From positions 124,001-188,000 of the forward strand of contig JAJFHE010000033.1 in assembly GCA_021775755.1 (NCBI GenBank): a stretch of DNA of 64,000 bases. The letters run 5' to 3'. This stretch comes from Hyphomicrobiales bacterium. Its GTDB lineage: Bacteria > Pseudomonadota > Alphaproteobacteria > Rhizobiales > JAJFHB01. Below, one piece after another: positions 54,224-63,080 of this stretch. Numbering within the stretch: the first letter of the stretch is position 1; every line of letters starts with the position of its first letter. The position numbers and the translations under genes are program-made. A model generated the notes under the pieces. The model made no database searches, was not told the DNA's origin, and was given only the letters and a program-made list of their open reading frames with translations.

Positions 54224-56878
54224 GTGAACGAACGATTTAACGCCTACTTCGAGAGCAAAATGTCCCTGAAAGACATTGCACGCCAATGCAACAGTGGTTC
54301 GCACGACCGCGATCCGACCACTGAAGTTGAAGCGCTCAAGGCGCGCATCAGCGAGTTGGAAGCGAAACAACATGCCCACGCTCGCGTCGAAGCAGAACTG
54401 AGAAACACCGAAACCCGCTACCGCAGCCTGTTCGACGAGGCCGGCGTGTCGATCTGGGAACTTGACTGGTCGGCGACGAAGGCTCGGGTCGACAGTTTGC
54501 GCAAGAGCGGGGTTGAGGATCTGCGCAGCTATCTTCAAGCCCGGCCGGACGTTGTTGACGAGCTCATCAACGGCATCGATGTCATCGACTTCAACAAGGC
54601 GACCGTCGACGTCTATCGTGCTCCCGATCGTGAAACCCTGTGGAAAAGCCTGGATGATTTCTCAGACAACACGATCTGGGATGATTTGCCGATCGCCATC
54701 GAAGCATTGGAGAGTGGCAACTCCCGCCATGTAATGGAGTGCCCTGAGATCGCTCTCGATGGCACGGAAATTTTCATTCGCATCGTGCGCTGGGTGCCAG
54801 AGGGCTATCAGGACACCTGGGGCCGCGTTATCGAGGTCGTCGAAGACATCACCGATCGCAAACGTGCGGAAGATCTGAGCGTACGTTTGGGCCGAATTGT
54901 CGAGGCTTCCCACGACGAGGTCTACTTCTTCGACAAAAAGGATCTGCATTTCGTACAAGTCAACCAAGGCGCACTGAGAAATCTCGGTTACTCGATCGAT
55001 GAACTGCACCGGCTGACGCCGCTCGACATCACACCAGGCCTCACCAAGGAGGGCTTCGAAGAGCTGCTGGTGCCGCTCCGCAGCGGCGAAAAGGATCACA
55101 TCGTGTGTTCGGCGAGACCCCGCCGAAAAGACGGCTCACGGTATGAGGCGGAGGTGCGGTTGCAGCTCTCTCACGCCGATACGCCGCCGGTCTTCGTTGC
55201 CATGATCCAGGATGTCACCGAGCGCAATCGTGCCCAGGACGCTCAACGCAAAGTCCTGTCCCATCTGGACCGCGCACAAAAGGTCGCCAAGTTGGGGCAC
55301 TGGGAATGGGACCTTGGCTCAAAACAACTCACGCCATCTCAGGGCATGGCCGAAATTTTTGGCATATCGGAAGATGAACTTCAAATCTCAGATGAGGACT
55401 ACCTTGCGTTCGTACATCCATCCGATCGTGAGCCAGTGGAAGAAACATTCGGCAGTCCCGATGTAGTCGGCGATGGCTACGAAACCGAATATCGGATTGT
55501 GCGCCCTGACGGAGAAGAAAGGGTTTTGCTCGAAATCGGCGAACCGGCGTTCGATGCGGCCGGAAAGCCCATTGGCATGTTCGGCACCGTGCAGGACATT
55601 ACCGAGCGCAAGCAGGTGGAGATCGAACTGCATTCGGCTCAACAGAGCGCCCATGCGGCCAATGAAGCAAAATCCGTGTTTCTTGCCACTATGAGCCATG
55701 AAATTCGCACGCCGTTGAACGGCATTCTCGGCATGGCGCAGGTTTTGTCGTCGAGCAGACTGCCGGAGCATCAGGCCGAACAGGTTGGAGCCATTCTTGA
55801 CTCCGGAAAATCCCTGCTGGCTGTCGTCAACGATGTCCTTGATCTGTCGAAGATTGAAGCCGGACGGGTTGAGATCGCCCCGAGCGAGGGAGATCTGGCC
55901 CATGTCATGAGAGGTATGAAGAGACTGTGGAACCCGCTTGCTGCCGAAAAAGGTCTGGAGCTCACCGTTGACGTAGCGAATTCGGTACCTGACCTCTCCA
56001 TGTTCGACCCGCTGCGGGTGCGCCAATGCATCTCCAACCTGTTGTCCAACGCAATCAAGTTCACCGAAGCCGGTGAAATCCGAGTTGAAGTGACCAGTAA
56101 AACCATTGAACAAGATTGCCAACAGGTAACGATCTGCGTCTCCGATACCGGCATCGGCATGAGCGGCGACGTTCTTGAGAAAATATTCCAGCCATTTGCC
56201 CAGGCCGAACGATCCACGTCCCGCGACTTCGGTGGCACAGGGCTGGGACTATCGATATCGCGCAAGCTTTCCCAGCTGATGGGAGGGAACCTCGTCGTTC
56301 AAAGCGAGCTCGGACGCGGTTCAGAGTTCACGTTGACATTCCGACTGGACGCCGTTCGGCGTGATGCTGACAGGCCCGTTGAATTGACGTCGAACCCGAC
56401 CGACAGCTTACGGGTTTCCGCAGACTGCCCGCAGCTGAAAGTTTTGATCGTCGATGACCGACCATTGAACCTGATGATCGTGCGCCTGTTCCTCGAACCC
56501 TACCAGGTCGACGTGACCGAGGCAGATGGCGGGCAGGCGGCACTGGATCTCCTGGGGGCCAATCCGTTCGATCTCGTCCTTCTCGACATGCACATGCCCG
56601 ATATTGACGGTCCCGAGACGTTCGCCCGCATTCGTGCGAGCGGCGAAACGTGGAGCGACGTTCCAGTGATCGCCCTCACTGCCGATGCGATGAGCGGTGA
56701 CCGGGAGAACTATCTCGCACTCGGCATGAGTGGATATGTTTCGAAACCGATCGATCAGACGGAACTGATGGGTGAGATCAACCGTGTATCCGGCGTGGTG
56801 CCCGGCAAATCAGCCAAAAAAGGCCCTCACTCCAAGGGAGCAGACGGCGAAAGCGACTCGCTCAACAAAGTTGGCTGA
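54224..56878 (+). CDS. Hybrid sensor histidine kinase with three PAS domains
   Basis: Cytoplasmic hybrid kinase of 884 residues; no transmembrane helix is visible. Order: coiled coil (about 34-60), PAS (about 65-215), PAS (about 222-335), PAS with PAC (about 350-470, ending GTVQDITERKQ), HisKA with phospho-acceptor His492 in MSHEIRTPLNG, HATPase (FGGTGLGLSISRKL, about 600-715), and a receiver domain (about 735-860) with Asp788 in LVLLDMHMPD. The start is uncertain: GTG 54224 has no clear site, while ATG 54260 has GAGAG upstream. No histidine phosphotransferase or partner regulator is adjacent. It sits between two remnants of one TPR-type family. Confidence 0.92.
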   Translation: MNERFNAYFESKMSLKDIARQCNSGSHDRDPTTEVEALKARISELEAKQHAHARVEAELRNTETRYRSLFDEAGVSIWELDWSATKARVDSLRKSGVEDLRSYLQARPDVVDELINGIDVIDFNKATVDVYRAPDRETLWKSLDDFSDNTIWDDLPIAIEALESGNSRHVMECPEIALDGTEIFIRIVRWVPEGYQDTWGRVIEVVEDITDRKRAEDLSVRLGRIVEASHDEVYFFDKKDLHFVQVNQGALRNLGYSIDELHRLTPLDITPGLTKEGFEELLVPLRSGEKDHIVCSARPRRKDGSRYEAEVRLQLSHADTPPVFVAMIQDVTERNRAQDAQRKVLSHLDRAQKVAKLGHWEWDLGSKQLTPSQGMAEIFGISEDELQISDEDYLAFVHPSDREPVEETFGSPDVVGDGYETEYRIVRPDGEERVLLEIGEPAFDAAGKPIGMFGTVQDITERKQVEIELHSAQQSAHAANEAKSVFLATMSHEIRTPLNGILGMAQVLSSSRLPEHQAEQVGAILDSGKSLLAVVNDVLDLSKIEAGRVEIAPSEGDLAHVMRGMKRLWNPLAAEKGLELTVDVANSVPDLSMFDPLRVRQCISNLLSNAIKFTEAGEIRVEVTSKTIEQDCQQVTICVSDTGIGMSGDVLEKIFQPFAQAERSTSRDFGGTGLGLSISRKLSQLMGGNLVVQSELGRGSEFTLTFRLDAVRRDADRPVELTSNPTDSLRVSADCPQLKVLIVDDRPLNLMIVRLFLEPYQVDVTEADGGQAALDLLGANPFDLVLLDMHMPDIDGPETFARIRASGETWSDVPVIALTADAMSGDRENYLALGMSGYVSKPIDQTELMGEINRVSGVVPGKSAKKGPHSKGADGESDSLNKVG

Positions 56879-56939
56879 AAACCGGTGGTTGGTGATCCTG
56901 ATGATGCCGGTCTCTTAAACCCAACGGACGAACTGGCGC

Positions 56940-57115
56940 ATGGATGACGCAAAGCTCGGTCGGGCCGAAGAGGCCAACGCCGCCGCACGCGTTCTCGAAC
57001 TCCAACATGACTTTACGATCTCCGGCCTGTGTTCAAGCTTCGGCATGCACGCATGCCTCGCCGGCCCCTTAAGCGAGGCGTTCAAAATCGCGCGCAGCGG
57101 CAGAAGAAGACGATG
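56940..57115 (+). pseudogene. 3' remnant of a TPR-type (cyclase/TolB-like) gene, copy 2
   Basis: One frame reads DDAKLGRAEEANAAARVLEL, QHDFTISGLCSSFGM and LAGPLSEAFKIA before a TGA at 57113-57115. It parallels the remnant at 53753-54046 (shared ARVLELQ.DFTISGLC and GPLSEA; identical DNA run CCCTTAAGCGAGGCG). It has no proper start and its 3' end overlaps the convergent MFS gene. Confidence 0.55.
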
Positions 57116-58265
57116 ACATATCTTTCCGCTGTGCCAGTCGGAACCACGCGTTGGTGACGATCACCAGCCCGAAAAGCACAATGCCAAAAATGATGGGCAT
57201 GAACGGATCGCCCGACGTGTCATTGAGCCATCCGGCGATGGGAGGAACAATTGCGTTGATCAGAAAATAGACGGAAAGGAATACACCCATGCCGAAGGCG
57301 CGCCGTTCGGGGCTCATGGCCTCACCGGTCAGCGCCATGATCACGCCCGCCGGCGCCATACCGATCAGGCCGAAGGCGAGACTTGCCGCGACACCGGCGC
57401 CACTTACCGCCAGCAAGGCGAGCGAGATCATTGCACAGATCATGCAGACCGCGAGGATAAGGTTTGGCCGCGCGGTCCGATCCGATACAAGACCGCAGGC
57501 AGTACCGGAGACGATCATAACCCAGCTGCCGAGGCTGATGACGGTGGCGGCCTCGATCGGCCCCAGGCCGTCCGCTTCCAGCATCACAGGACCAAAGGTC
57601 AGGTACACGACGTAGCCGGCATTGAACACGCCCCAGACCAAAGCCGCAATGAGCGTCAGATGCAGTTCCCGGCGGCTCAACCGGGACATCGCGACTGGGC
57701 GGGAGCCCACAAGTTCAGGAGGCGCACGATAAAGAACGAACAGGGCCACAGCACCTGCCGCGCAATAAATTGACGCGGCAAAGAATGTCCATCGCCAGCC
57801 GACCGTTTCGACGATCCATTCGTGTCCGATTTGTCCTACCGCGATGCCGAGCGGCCAGCTCATGACCAGGATACTCATTGCGGTCGCCATCTCCTTGCCG
57901 GAGAACCAGTCCGCTGTCATCTTGGTGAAATAGAGTGTGGAAAGCAGAAAACCTGCACCGCTCACCGCACGGCCGAAGCCAATCAGCCACGGATCGCCGG
58001 CCAGTCCCGACATCAAGCCGCCGAGCGCCAGCAACAGCATTCCCAGACTGCTCCATGCACGGTCGGAGCAGTATCCGCCGAAAAACCCGGCCGGGATTGC
58101 AAGAAACAACCCCGGCGCCATGAACATACCCACGAGCAAACCGATGTCGGCATAGTCGAGTCCGAACGCGACGACGAGATCGTTGCTCACCGACCCCAGG
58201 GTCTGGAACTGGAATCCGAGGCCGATGCGCACGGCAAACAACATCGCAACGATCCGCCATCTCAT
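57069..58265 (-). CDS. MFS transporter
   Basis: A 398-residue major-facilitator protein with about twelve hydrophobic helices. The loop-2/3 area is GLLVGMFMAPGLFLAIPAGF followed by GGYCSDRAWSSLGMLLLALG; the second half holds GTACGLVSDRTARPNLILAV. It resembles anion/cyanate- or nitrate-like MFS carriers (NarK/CynX style), but the substrate is unknown. Its 3' end overlaps the TPR remnant. It is transcribed after the SnoaL-like gene on the same strand. Confidence 0.88.
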   Translation of the reverse strand: MRWRIVAMLFAVRIGLGFQFQTLGSVSNDLVVAFGLDYADIGLLVGMFMAPGLFLAIPAGFFGGYCSDRAWSSLGMLLLALGGLMSGLAGDPWLIGFGRAVSGAGFLLSTLYFTKMTADWFSGKEMATAMSILVMSWPLGIAVGQIGHEWIVETVGWRWTFFAASIYCAAGAVALFVLYRAPPELVGSRPVAMSRLSRRELHLTLIAALVWGVFNAGYVVYLTFGPVMLEADGLGPIEAATVISLGSWVMIVSGTACGLVSDRTARPNLILAVCMICAMISLALLAVSGAGVAASLAFGLIGMAPAGVIMALTGEAMSPERRAFGMGVFLSVYFLINAIVPPIAGWLNDTSGDPFMPIIFGIVLFGLVIVTNAWFRLAQRKDMSSSSSAAARDFERLA

Positions 58266-58319
58266 TTCACTATCCGCCTCGCCGACACTCGCCGAATGAC
58301 CGGCCTTTAGGGGTTCCGG

Positions 58320-58733
58320 TCACGCCCATCCAAGCGCGCGCAACGCCGGGACATCGTTCCAGATCTTTGTCATGTGGCGGATTTTCGAGCCATCGAATTG
58401 CATGACATAGACGTAGTCTGTCGCGACCGTCTTGCCCGTCGGCGGATTGGGCCCGCCATCGCCGCTGTTGGTGCCGTGGAAGATACCGGCCGCGACAACC
58501 GCGCCGCGTTCCTCGTCGCTCGCGAAGGCCTTCAGCTCATAATGACCGTCGGGAACCGGGCCGAGCAGCCCCTTCATCCATTCGGTGTAACCATCGAGGC
58601 TGCCGACGTCCGCAAGCGCATCGGCCTGACAGGAAAAGGTTGCGCCGTCATGGCACCACGCCTTGCAGACGTCCCACCCCTTGCCCGTTTCGCAGGCTTC
58701 GAAAAACTCTCGCGCGGTTTCGGAAACGGTCAT
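58320..58733 (-). CDS. SnoaL/NTF2-like protein
   Basis: A 137-residue protein of the NTF2-like fold: ETAREFFEACETGKGWDVCK at the start, the pocket-forming DGYTEWMKGLLGPVPDGHYE segment, and YVYVMQFDGSKIRHMTKIWND. Members include small isomerases and cyclases as well as non-catalytic binding proteins. ATG 58733 is preferred because GGAGG lies eight bases upstream; an ATG at 58748 overlaps that site. It is divergent from the LuxR-GAF gene and shares its upstream region. Confidence 0.82.
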   Translation of the reverse strand: MTVSETAREFFEACETGKGWDVCKAWCHDGATFSCQADALADVGSLDGYTEWMKGLLGPVPDGHYELKAFASDEERGAVVAAGIFHGTNSGDGGPNPPTGKTVATDYVYVMQFDGSKIRHMTKIWNDVPALRALGWA

Positions 58734-58824
58734 CGTTCGGTCCTCCATTGATTGGTTTCGCTGTATACGTCGTTAGTCCGAAACGGAGGCTAGCCCGCAC
58801 CTGGTAGTAGCGGTATCGGCCACA

Positions 58825-58881
58825 TGCTGTATTTTGCCTGTGCCATCTGCAGTATTTGGCCTACTGCATTTGCAGTATTGC
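58825..58881 (+). promoter_or_regulatory. Three operator-like boxes at 23-bp spacing upstream of the LuxR-GAF gene
   Basis: TGCTGTATTTT (58825), TGCAGTATTTG (58848) and TGCAGTATTGC (58871) start exactly 23 bases apart, about two DNA turns, so proteins would line up on one face. The last box is part of a perfect dyad TACTGCA-TT-TGCAGTA (58862-58877). Related boxes at the same spacing lie before the second LuxR gene. Confidence 0.6.
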
Positions 58882-58917
58882 CTGTTGAACAGGCCGCCGC
58901 TTAGAGGGGAGCTGTCG

Positions 58918-59724
58918 TTGCACGAGGATCGCCTTAGTCCGAGGGAGCTCGAGATCGCCCGCGCCTATGCGGGCGGAGATAACTACCACCGGATCGCCGA
59001 GCAGCTGTTCATTGCACCGTCCACGGTGCGCACGCATCTGACGGCGATTTACCGCAAGCTCGAAGTGTCCTCGAAACTCGAGCTGCACAGGTTGCTGGAG
59101 GGGGAAGGCCCGCTACAAAGATCTCAAACCGACCAGGCCGCGATAATTTCAGAACTGGCACTCAGCCTGGAGGAAGCCATCAGCCGCGAGCGCGCGCTCA
59201 GCGAGGTCCTTCGGATTATCAGCAGCTCCGAGGGCAACATCTCGGAAGTCATCGCATCGCTGCTCGGTTACACGCTCGAACTCTGTGACGCTGAGTTCGG
59301 TATCCTCCTTGAACCCCGGCCGCGCGACACGTTCACGGCCACGTACTCCAGAGGCATTCCGCAGGCCTTTCAGGACTGGTTTGCCGAGCAGGGCGAGTTT
59401 CGTGCCGGCCCCCAAACCGGCCTTGGCCGCATGGCAGCCAGCCGTAACGTCGTGAACATCGTTGACGTGCGGGCTGAAGAAGTTTCCCGAACCGGCGATC
59501 CGTTAAGACAGGCAACAATAGATTTAGGCGGTGCACGCTCTTTCACAGCCGTTCCGATGACGGCCGGAAAGCGCCTGATCGGTGCGTTCACTATCTACCG
59601 CCAGCAACTGCGCCCCTTCGATGAAAAGACCCTGCAGCTTGCGCAGATGTTCGCGGACCAGAGCGCAATCGCCCTGGAAAACGCACGCATGATGAGTGAA
59701 TTGCGCTCAAAGGTCGGGCACTAG
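58918..59724 (+). CDS. LuxR-type HTH regulator with C-terminal GAF domain
   Basis: A 268-residue regulator. The LuxR HTH is N-terminal (about 6-62): LSPRELEIARAYAGGDNYHR and IAPSTVRTHLTAIYRKLEVS. After a linker, a GAF domain (about 105-260) includes ELCDAEFGILLEPRPRDTFT and MFADQSAIALENARMMSEL. TTG 58918 is chosen because AGAGGGGAG lies nine bases upstream; another TTG at 58834 lies within the operator-like boxes. HTH-first order is unusual for this class. Its HTH is about 70 percent identical, by eye, to that of the next gene. Confidence 0.85.
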   Translation: MHEDRLSPRELEIARAYAGGDNYHRIAEQLFIAPSTVRTHLTAIYRKLEVSSKLELHRLLEGEGPLQRSQTDQAAIISELALSLEEAISRERALSEVLRIISSSEGNISEVIASLLGYTLELCDAEFGILLEPRPRDTFTATYSRGIPQAFQDWFAEQGEFRAGPQTGLGRMAASRNVVNIVDVRAEEVSRTGDPLRQATIDLGGARSFTAVPMTAGKRLIGAFTIYRQQLRPFDEKTLQLAQMFADQSAIALENARMMSELRSKVGH

Positions 59725-59864
59725 TAATAGGGTCGGGCAGCTGTTTGAACGACATTCCCAAACGCAGCGCCAGGCGGAATCAATTCCGCTAATCCACCCT
59801 TACCAGGGAGAGCCATCACCCCAAGGTTCGCCGCACCGGCCTCGCGTGACGAAAATCCGCCACC

Positions 59865-59898
59865 TACTGTGTTTTCATACCGTCAATTGTAGTATTTT
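59865..59898 (+). promoter_or_regulatory. Two operator-like boxes at 23-bp spacing upstream of the LuxR-TPR gene
   Basis: TACTGTGTTTT (59865) and TGTAGTATTTT (59888) resemble the boxes of the upstream LuxR-GAF gene and have the same 23-base spacing. Both are AT-rich against a GC-rich background. A separate dyad GCGGAAT-CA-ATTCCGC lies at 59774-59789. Confidence 0.5.
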
Positions 59899-59965
59899 TT
59901 GAAATGGCGTTCGCGCTGAACACGGCCCTGCGGCCTGGAACGCCGAACGGCTCCTGGAGTTAAAC

Positions 59966-61402
59966 TTGAACAAGCCCACGTCGCAGATTGAGCAGTTGAG
60001 CTCCAGAGAGCTAGAGATCGCGGAGGCGTTCTCGGGCGGGGAAAGCTACCATCAGATTGCCGACAGACTCTGCATCGCACCGTCCACGGTCCGCACGCAT
60101 CTGTCGACCGTATACCGCAAGCTTGGGGTGTCGACGAAGCTGGAACTCCACAAACTTCTCGAAGACAGCCAGCGGTTTTCCGTAAGCCAAAGCGGCCCGC
60201 CGACGCCGCTTCCCGACAAGCCCTCCATAGCCGTGCTCGCCTTTGAAAACATGTCCAACGATCCCGAGCAGGAGTATTTCTCCGACGGTATTACGGACGA
60301 CATCATAACCGCGCTTTCACGCTCGCCCTGGCTCTTCATCATCGCTCGCAACACGACCTTTACTTACAAAGGCGAAAACGTCGATGTGAAACGCGTCGCC
60401 GACGACCTGGGTGTCAGATACGTGCTAGAGGGCAGCGTCCGCAGAGCCGGCGAGCGGATAAGAGTGACCGCGCAGTTGATCGACGGCACGACCGGCGGTC
60501 ACGTCTGGTCGGAACGCTATGACGGCCAACTCGCCGACGTCTTTGATCTGCAGGACGAGATCACCCGAAACGTTGTTGCTTCAATTCAGACGCGGGTACA
60601 TCTCACCGCGAGCGAACCGGCCGGGCGCACTACGCGCCCCGACTTGACGGTGTGGGAGTTGACGATGCGCGGTTGGCACCTCCTCTACGATTTCACACCG
60701 GAAAGTTTTGATACCGCCGAAGCCCTGCTCGGTCAGGCGCTTGCACACGATCCCGACAGCGCGGAAGCCAATCTGGTTCTCGCCCTCATCCGTCATCACA
60801 AGGCAATACTGGGATATGCCGACGACCGCCTCGCAGCGGCTACGTCCGCCCGCGAACTGTCGCGCCGTGCAACGTTGCTCGACGACCGCAACGAGTATGC
60901 ACACTGGGCTCTCGGTATAAGTTGCATGCCTCTCGCCAGGCACGAAGAGTCCATCGCCGCTCTTGAGCGGGCGGTCGAGTTGAACCCGAATTGCTCGCTC
61001 GCATACGGCAGTCTTGGAACAGCTTTAAGCCTCGTTGGACGCGTCGACGAGGCGATCGCCAACCAGGAAATCGCGATCCGTTCCAATCCGCGCGACCCGA
61101 GCATTTTCTTCCGCTTTACCGGAACCGGGTTGGCACACTATCTGGCCGGGCGCTACGACACCGCGGCCGAATGGGCGGGCAAGGCGGTACACCGCATGCC
61201 AAGGTGGTACTTCGGCCACTTCCTTCTTGTAGCCGCCCACATGCAGGCGGGCCGCGAGACCGAGGCCACAGCAGCGGTCAACAGCTGTCGCGAAGCGTTA
61301 CCCGACGCCGCGGTATCGCAACTTGACCGCTTGCCCCTGAAGGACGCTGCGGAGATGGAGCAGTTCCGTGAGTGTCTGCGCAAGGCGGGGCTGCCGGAGT
61401 GA
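59966..61402 (+). CDS. LuxR-type HTH fused to TolB-like/TPR domain
   Basis: A 478-residue protein. The LuxR HTH (about 11-66) reads LSSRELEIAEAFSGGESYHQ and IAPSTVRTHLSTVYRKLGVS. A TolB-N-like domain (about 77-205) follows: KPSIAVLAFENMSNDPEQEY, YVLEGSVRRAGERIRVTAQL and GGHVWSERYDGQLADVF. TPR repeats occupy about 215-475 (for example SIAALERAVELNPNCSLAYG). In most relatives this TolB-TPR module is joined to an adenylate cyclase or an OmpR/CadC-type HTH; here a LuxR HTH takes that place. Start is TTG 59966 with CTGGAG upstream. A transcription-control role is inferred; the signal is unknown. Confidence 0.85.
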   Translation: MNKPTSQIEQLSSRELEIAEAFSGGESYHQIADRLCIAPSTVRTHLSTVYRKLGVSTKLELHKLLEDSQRFSVSQSGPPTPLPDKPSIAVLAFENMSNDPEQEYFSDGITDDIITALSRSPWLFIIARNTTFTYKGENVDVKRVADDLGVRYVLEGSVRRAGERIRVTAQLIDGTTGGHVWSERYDGQLADVFDLQDEITRNVVASIQTRVHLTASEPAGRTTRPDLTVWELTMRGWHLLYDFTPESFDTAEALLGQALAHDPDSAEANLVLALIRHHKAILGYADDRLAAATSARELSRRATLLDDRNEYAHWALGISCMPLARHEESIAALERAVELNPNCSLAYGSLGTALSLVGRVDEAIANQEIAIRSNPRDPSIFFRFTGTGLAHYLAGRYDTAAEWAGKAVHRMPRWYFGHFLLVAAHMQAGRETEATAAVNSCREALPDAAVSQLDRLPLKDAAEMEQFRECLRKAGLPE

Positions 61403-61432
61403 CCGGTGGTGTCGCCCGTTTACCGGGCAGCG

Positions 61433-62221
61433 TCACTCCTCCAGCGCGCCCAGCATGCGCGGAAGATTTCCGAAAATTGCAATAAGACCGAAAATTACGA
61501 CATTGACGACCAGAAACAGGACGGCAATCGACGCAATCACCGGGGTGTAACCGTATCGGATCGCATTGAAAATCTTGATCGGCAGAGTTTCGTAGGTGAA
61601 CCCGACGGTCATGAGCGCAATGATGTATTCGTTAAGGCTGAGCACGAAGCAAAACGCAAATCCCGCAATTGCGTACGGCAGCGCCATGGGCAGAATAATT
61701 GTCCTGAACACCGTGCGGTCGTCCGCGCCGAGCGTATGGCTTGCTTCGATAAGGTTGCGGTCGATGCTTTCAAGCCCAAGCGAAATCGTCACCAGGGGCA
61801 GCGCCAGCAGGAACATCGTGTGCGAGATGACAACGCTGACGAACCAGCCATACATGCCCGTGGTAGTGAAGAACAACAGGAAGGCAAGCGCCATGATGAC
61901 CGGCGGCAGAATGAACGGTGCTATGCCGAGGCTGAGCAAGACTTTGGCGTAGCGGATGCCGTAACGCCAGGCGGCATAGGCCACGGGCAGGGCAACGGCG
62001 ACGGCCAGCAATGACGCGCTGAAGGCGATAACCACACTGTTGGTCAGCGCCGAAAACCATTCCTCGTTTGCAAAGATCTCAACAAACCAGCGGAAGGAAA
62101 ACCCTTTGGGCGGGAAGGAGAGAAAGTTCCTCGAGTTGAACGACACCGAAGAAATAACAATGATCGGACCGACCAGAAACAGCGCCACGAGCGCCAGATA
62201 GGCATTGCGCACAACGTTCAT
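61433..62221 (-). CDS. ABC transporter permease (PotC type)
   Basis: Inner-membrane permease of 262 residues with about six helices. The EAA loop that contacts the ATPase is SLGLESIDRNLIEASHTLGA then DDRTVFRTIILP. Order and family match spermidine/putrescine-type importers, though related systems import other small organic cations, iron or phosphonates. It overlaps the upstream permease gene by four bases. Confidence 0.9.
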   Translation of the reverse strand: MNVVRNAYLALVALFLVGPIIVISSVSFNSRNFLSFPPKGFSFRWFVEIFANEEWFSALTNSVVIAFSASLLAVAVALPVAYAAWRYGIRYAKVLLSLGIAPFILPPVIMALAFLLFFTTTGMYGWFVSVVISHTMFLLALPLVTISLGLESIDRNLIEASHTLGADDRTVFRTIILPMALPYAIAGFAFCFVLSLNEYIIALMTVGFTYETLPIKIFNAIRYGYTPVIASIAVLFLVVNVVIFGLIAIFGNLPRMLGALEE

Positions 62222-63072
62222 TTGCCGCTCCCCCGATTGAGCCAGCCAACAACGCCGATCACCGCGCCACTCATCAACAGGAGAATGACGGCAAGCGCGG
62301 AAGCGAACGGCATGTTGGAGTTGTAGATCGCCTGATCGGTAATCAGCACTGACAGGGTCCAGTGGCCGGGCCGGCCCAGCACCTGCGGCACAATGATGGC
62401 TCCCAGCGTCAGCACAAACACCGTAACGCCGCCGGAGATAAGCGCCGGGCGGGAAACCGGAAGCACAACCGTGAAGAACGTGCGCACCGGCGAGGCCCCC
62501 AATGTCTGCGACGCTTCGATCAGGCTACGGTCGAGCCGGCTGAGCGCGGGAAACAGCAGCAGAACGGCGAACGGCAGTGCGAGATAGACGAGCCCCACCA
62601 AAACCGCCAGAGCCGATGGTGCCAGTGAAAAGGGTTTGTCGAGCACCCCCAGCCAGACCGCCAGATTGGTGATGCCTGCGGTGCGCGAGAACAGTATCTG
62701 CCAACTGAACGCGATGAGCACCTCAGATAGCGATAGCTGCGCGAGTATGTAGACCAGCCAGATGGTGCGCGTGCGCTTGGAAAATCCGGTCAGGACGTAG
62801 GTGAACGGAAACGCGATCAACAAACTGATGACGGCGATCGAAAAGGACAAGATGGCGGAGTAGACAGCCCGTCCAATAAAGATCGAGGTGAAGAATCTTT
62901 CATAGTGGGCGGTATCGAAGCCGAATACGAAATCACCGCTCTGCAGTTGATGCGCAACACTCGACAGCACGATCAGCGAAAACGGAATGACAAAGAAAAG
63001 CCCAATGGCAATGGAAGGCGGCACAAGCGTGAGCAGGCGCCCGAAGCTTGCCGATGAAGGTTGGTCGCTCAT
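62218..63072 (-). CDS. ABC transporter permease (PotB type)
   Basis: Inner-membrane permease of 284 residues with six helices (for example LVPPSIAIGLFFVIPFSLIV). The EAA loop reads SRLDRSLIEASQTLGASPVR. ATG 63072 is taken as start (MSDQPSSASFGRLL), eight bases after the ATPase stop at 63081; a start at 63102 would overlap that gene. It pairs with the permease at 61433-62221. Confidence 0.9.
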   Translation of the reverse strand: MSDQPSSASFGRLLTLVPPSIAIGLFFVIPFSLIVLSSVAHQLQSGDFVFGFDTAHYERFFTSIFIGRAVYSAILSFSIAVISLLIAFPFTYVLTGFSKRTRTIWLVYILAQLSLSEVLIAFSWQILFSRTAGITNLAVWLGVLDKPFSLAPSALAVLVGLVYLALPFAVLLLFPALSRLDRSLIEASQTLGASPVRTFFTVVLPVSRPALISGGVTVFVLTLGAIIVPQVLGRPGHWTLSVLITDQAIYNSNMPFASALAVILLLMSGAVIGVVGWLNRGSGK

Positions 63073-63080
63073 CTCACCCC

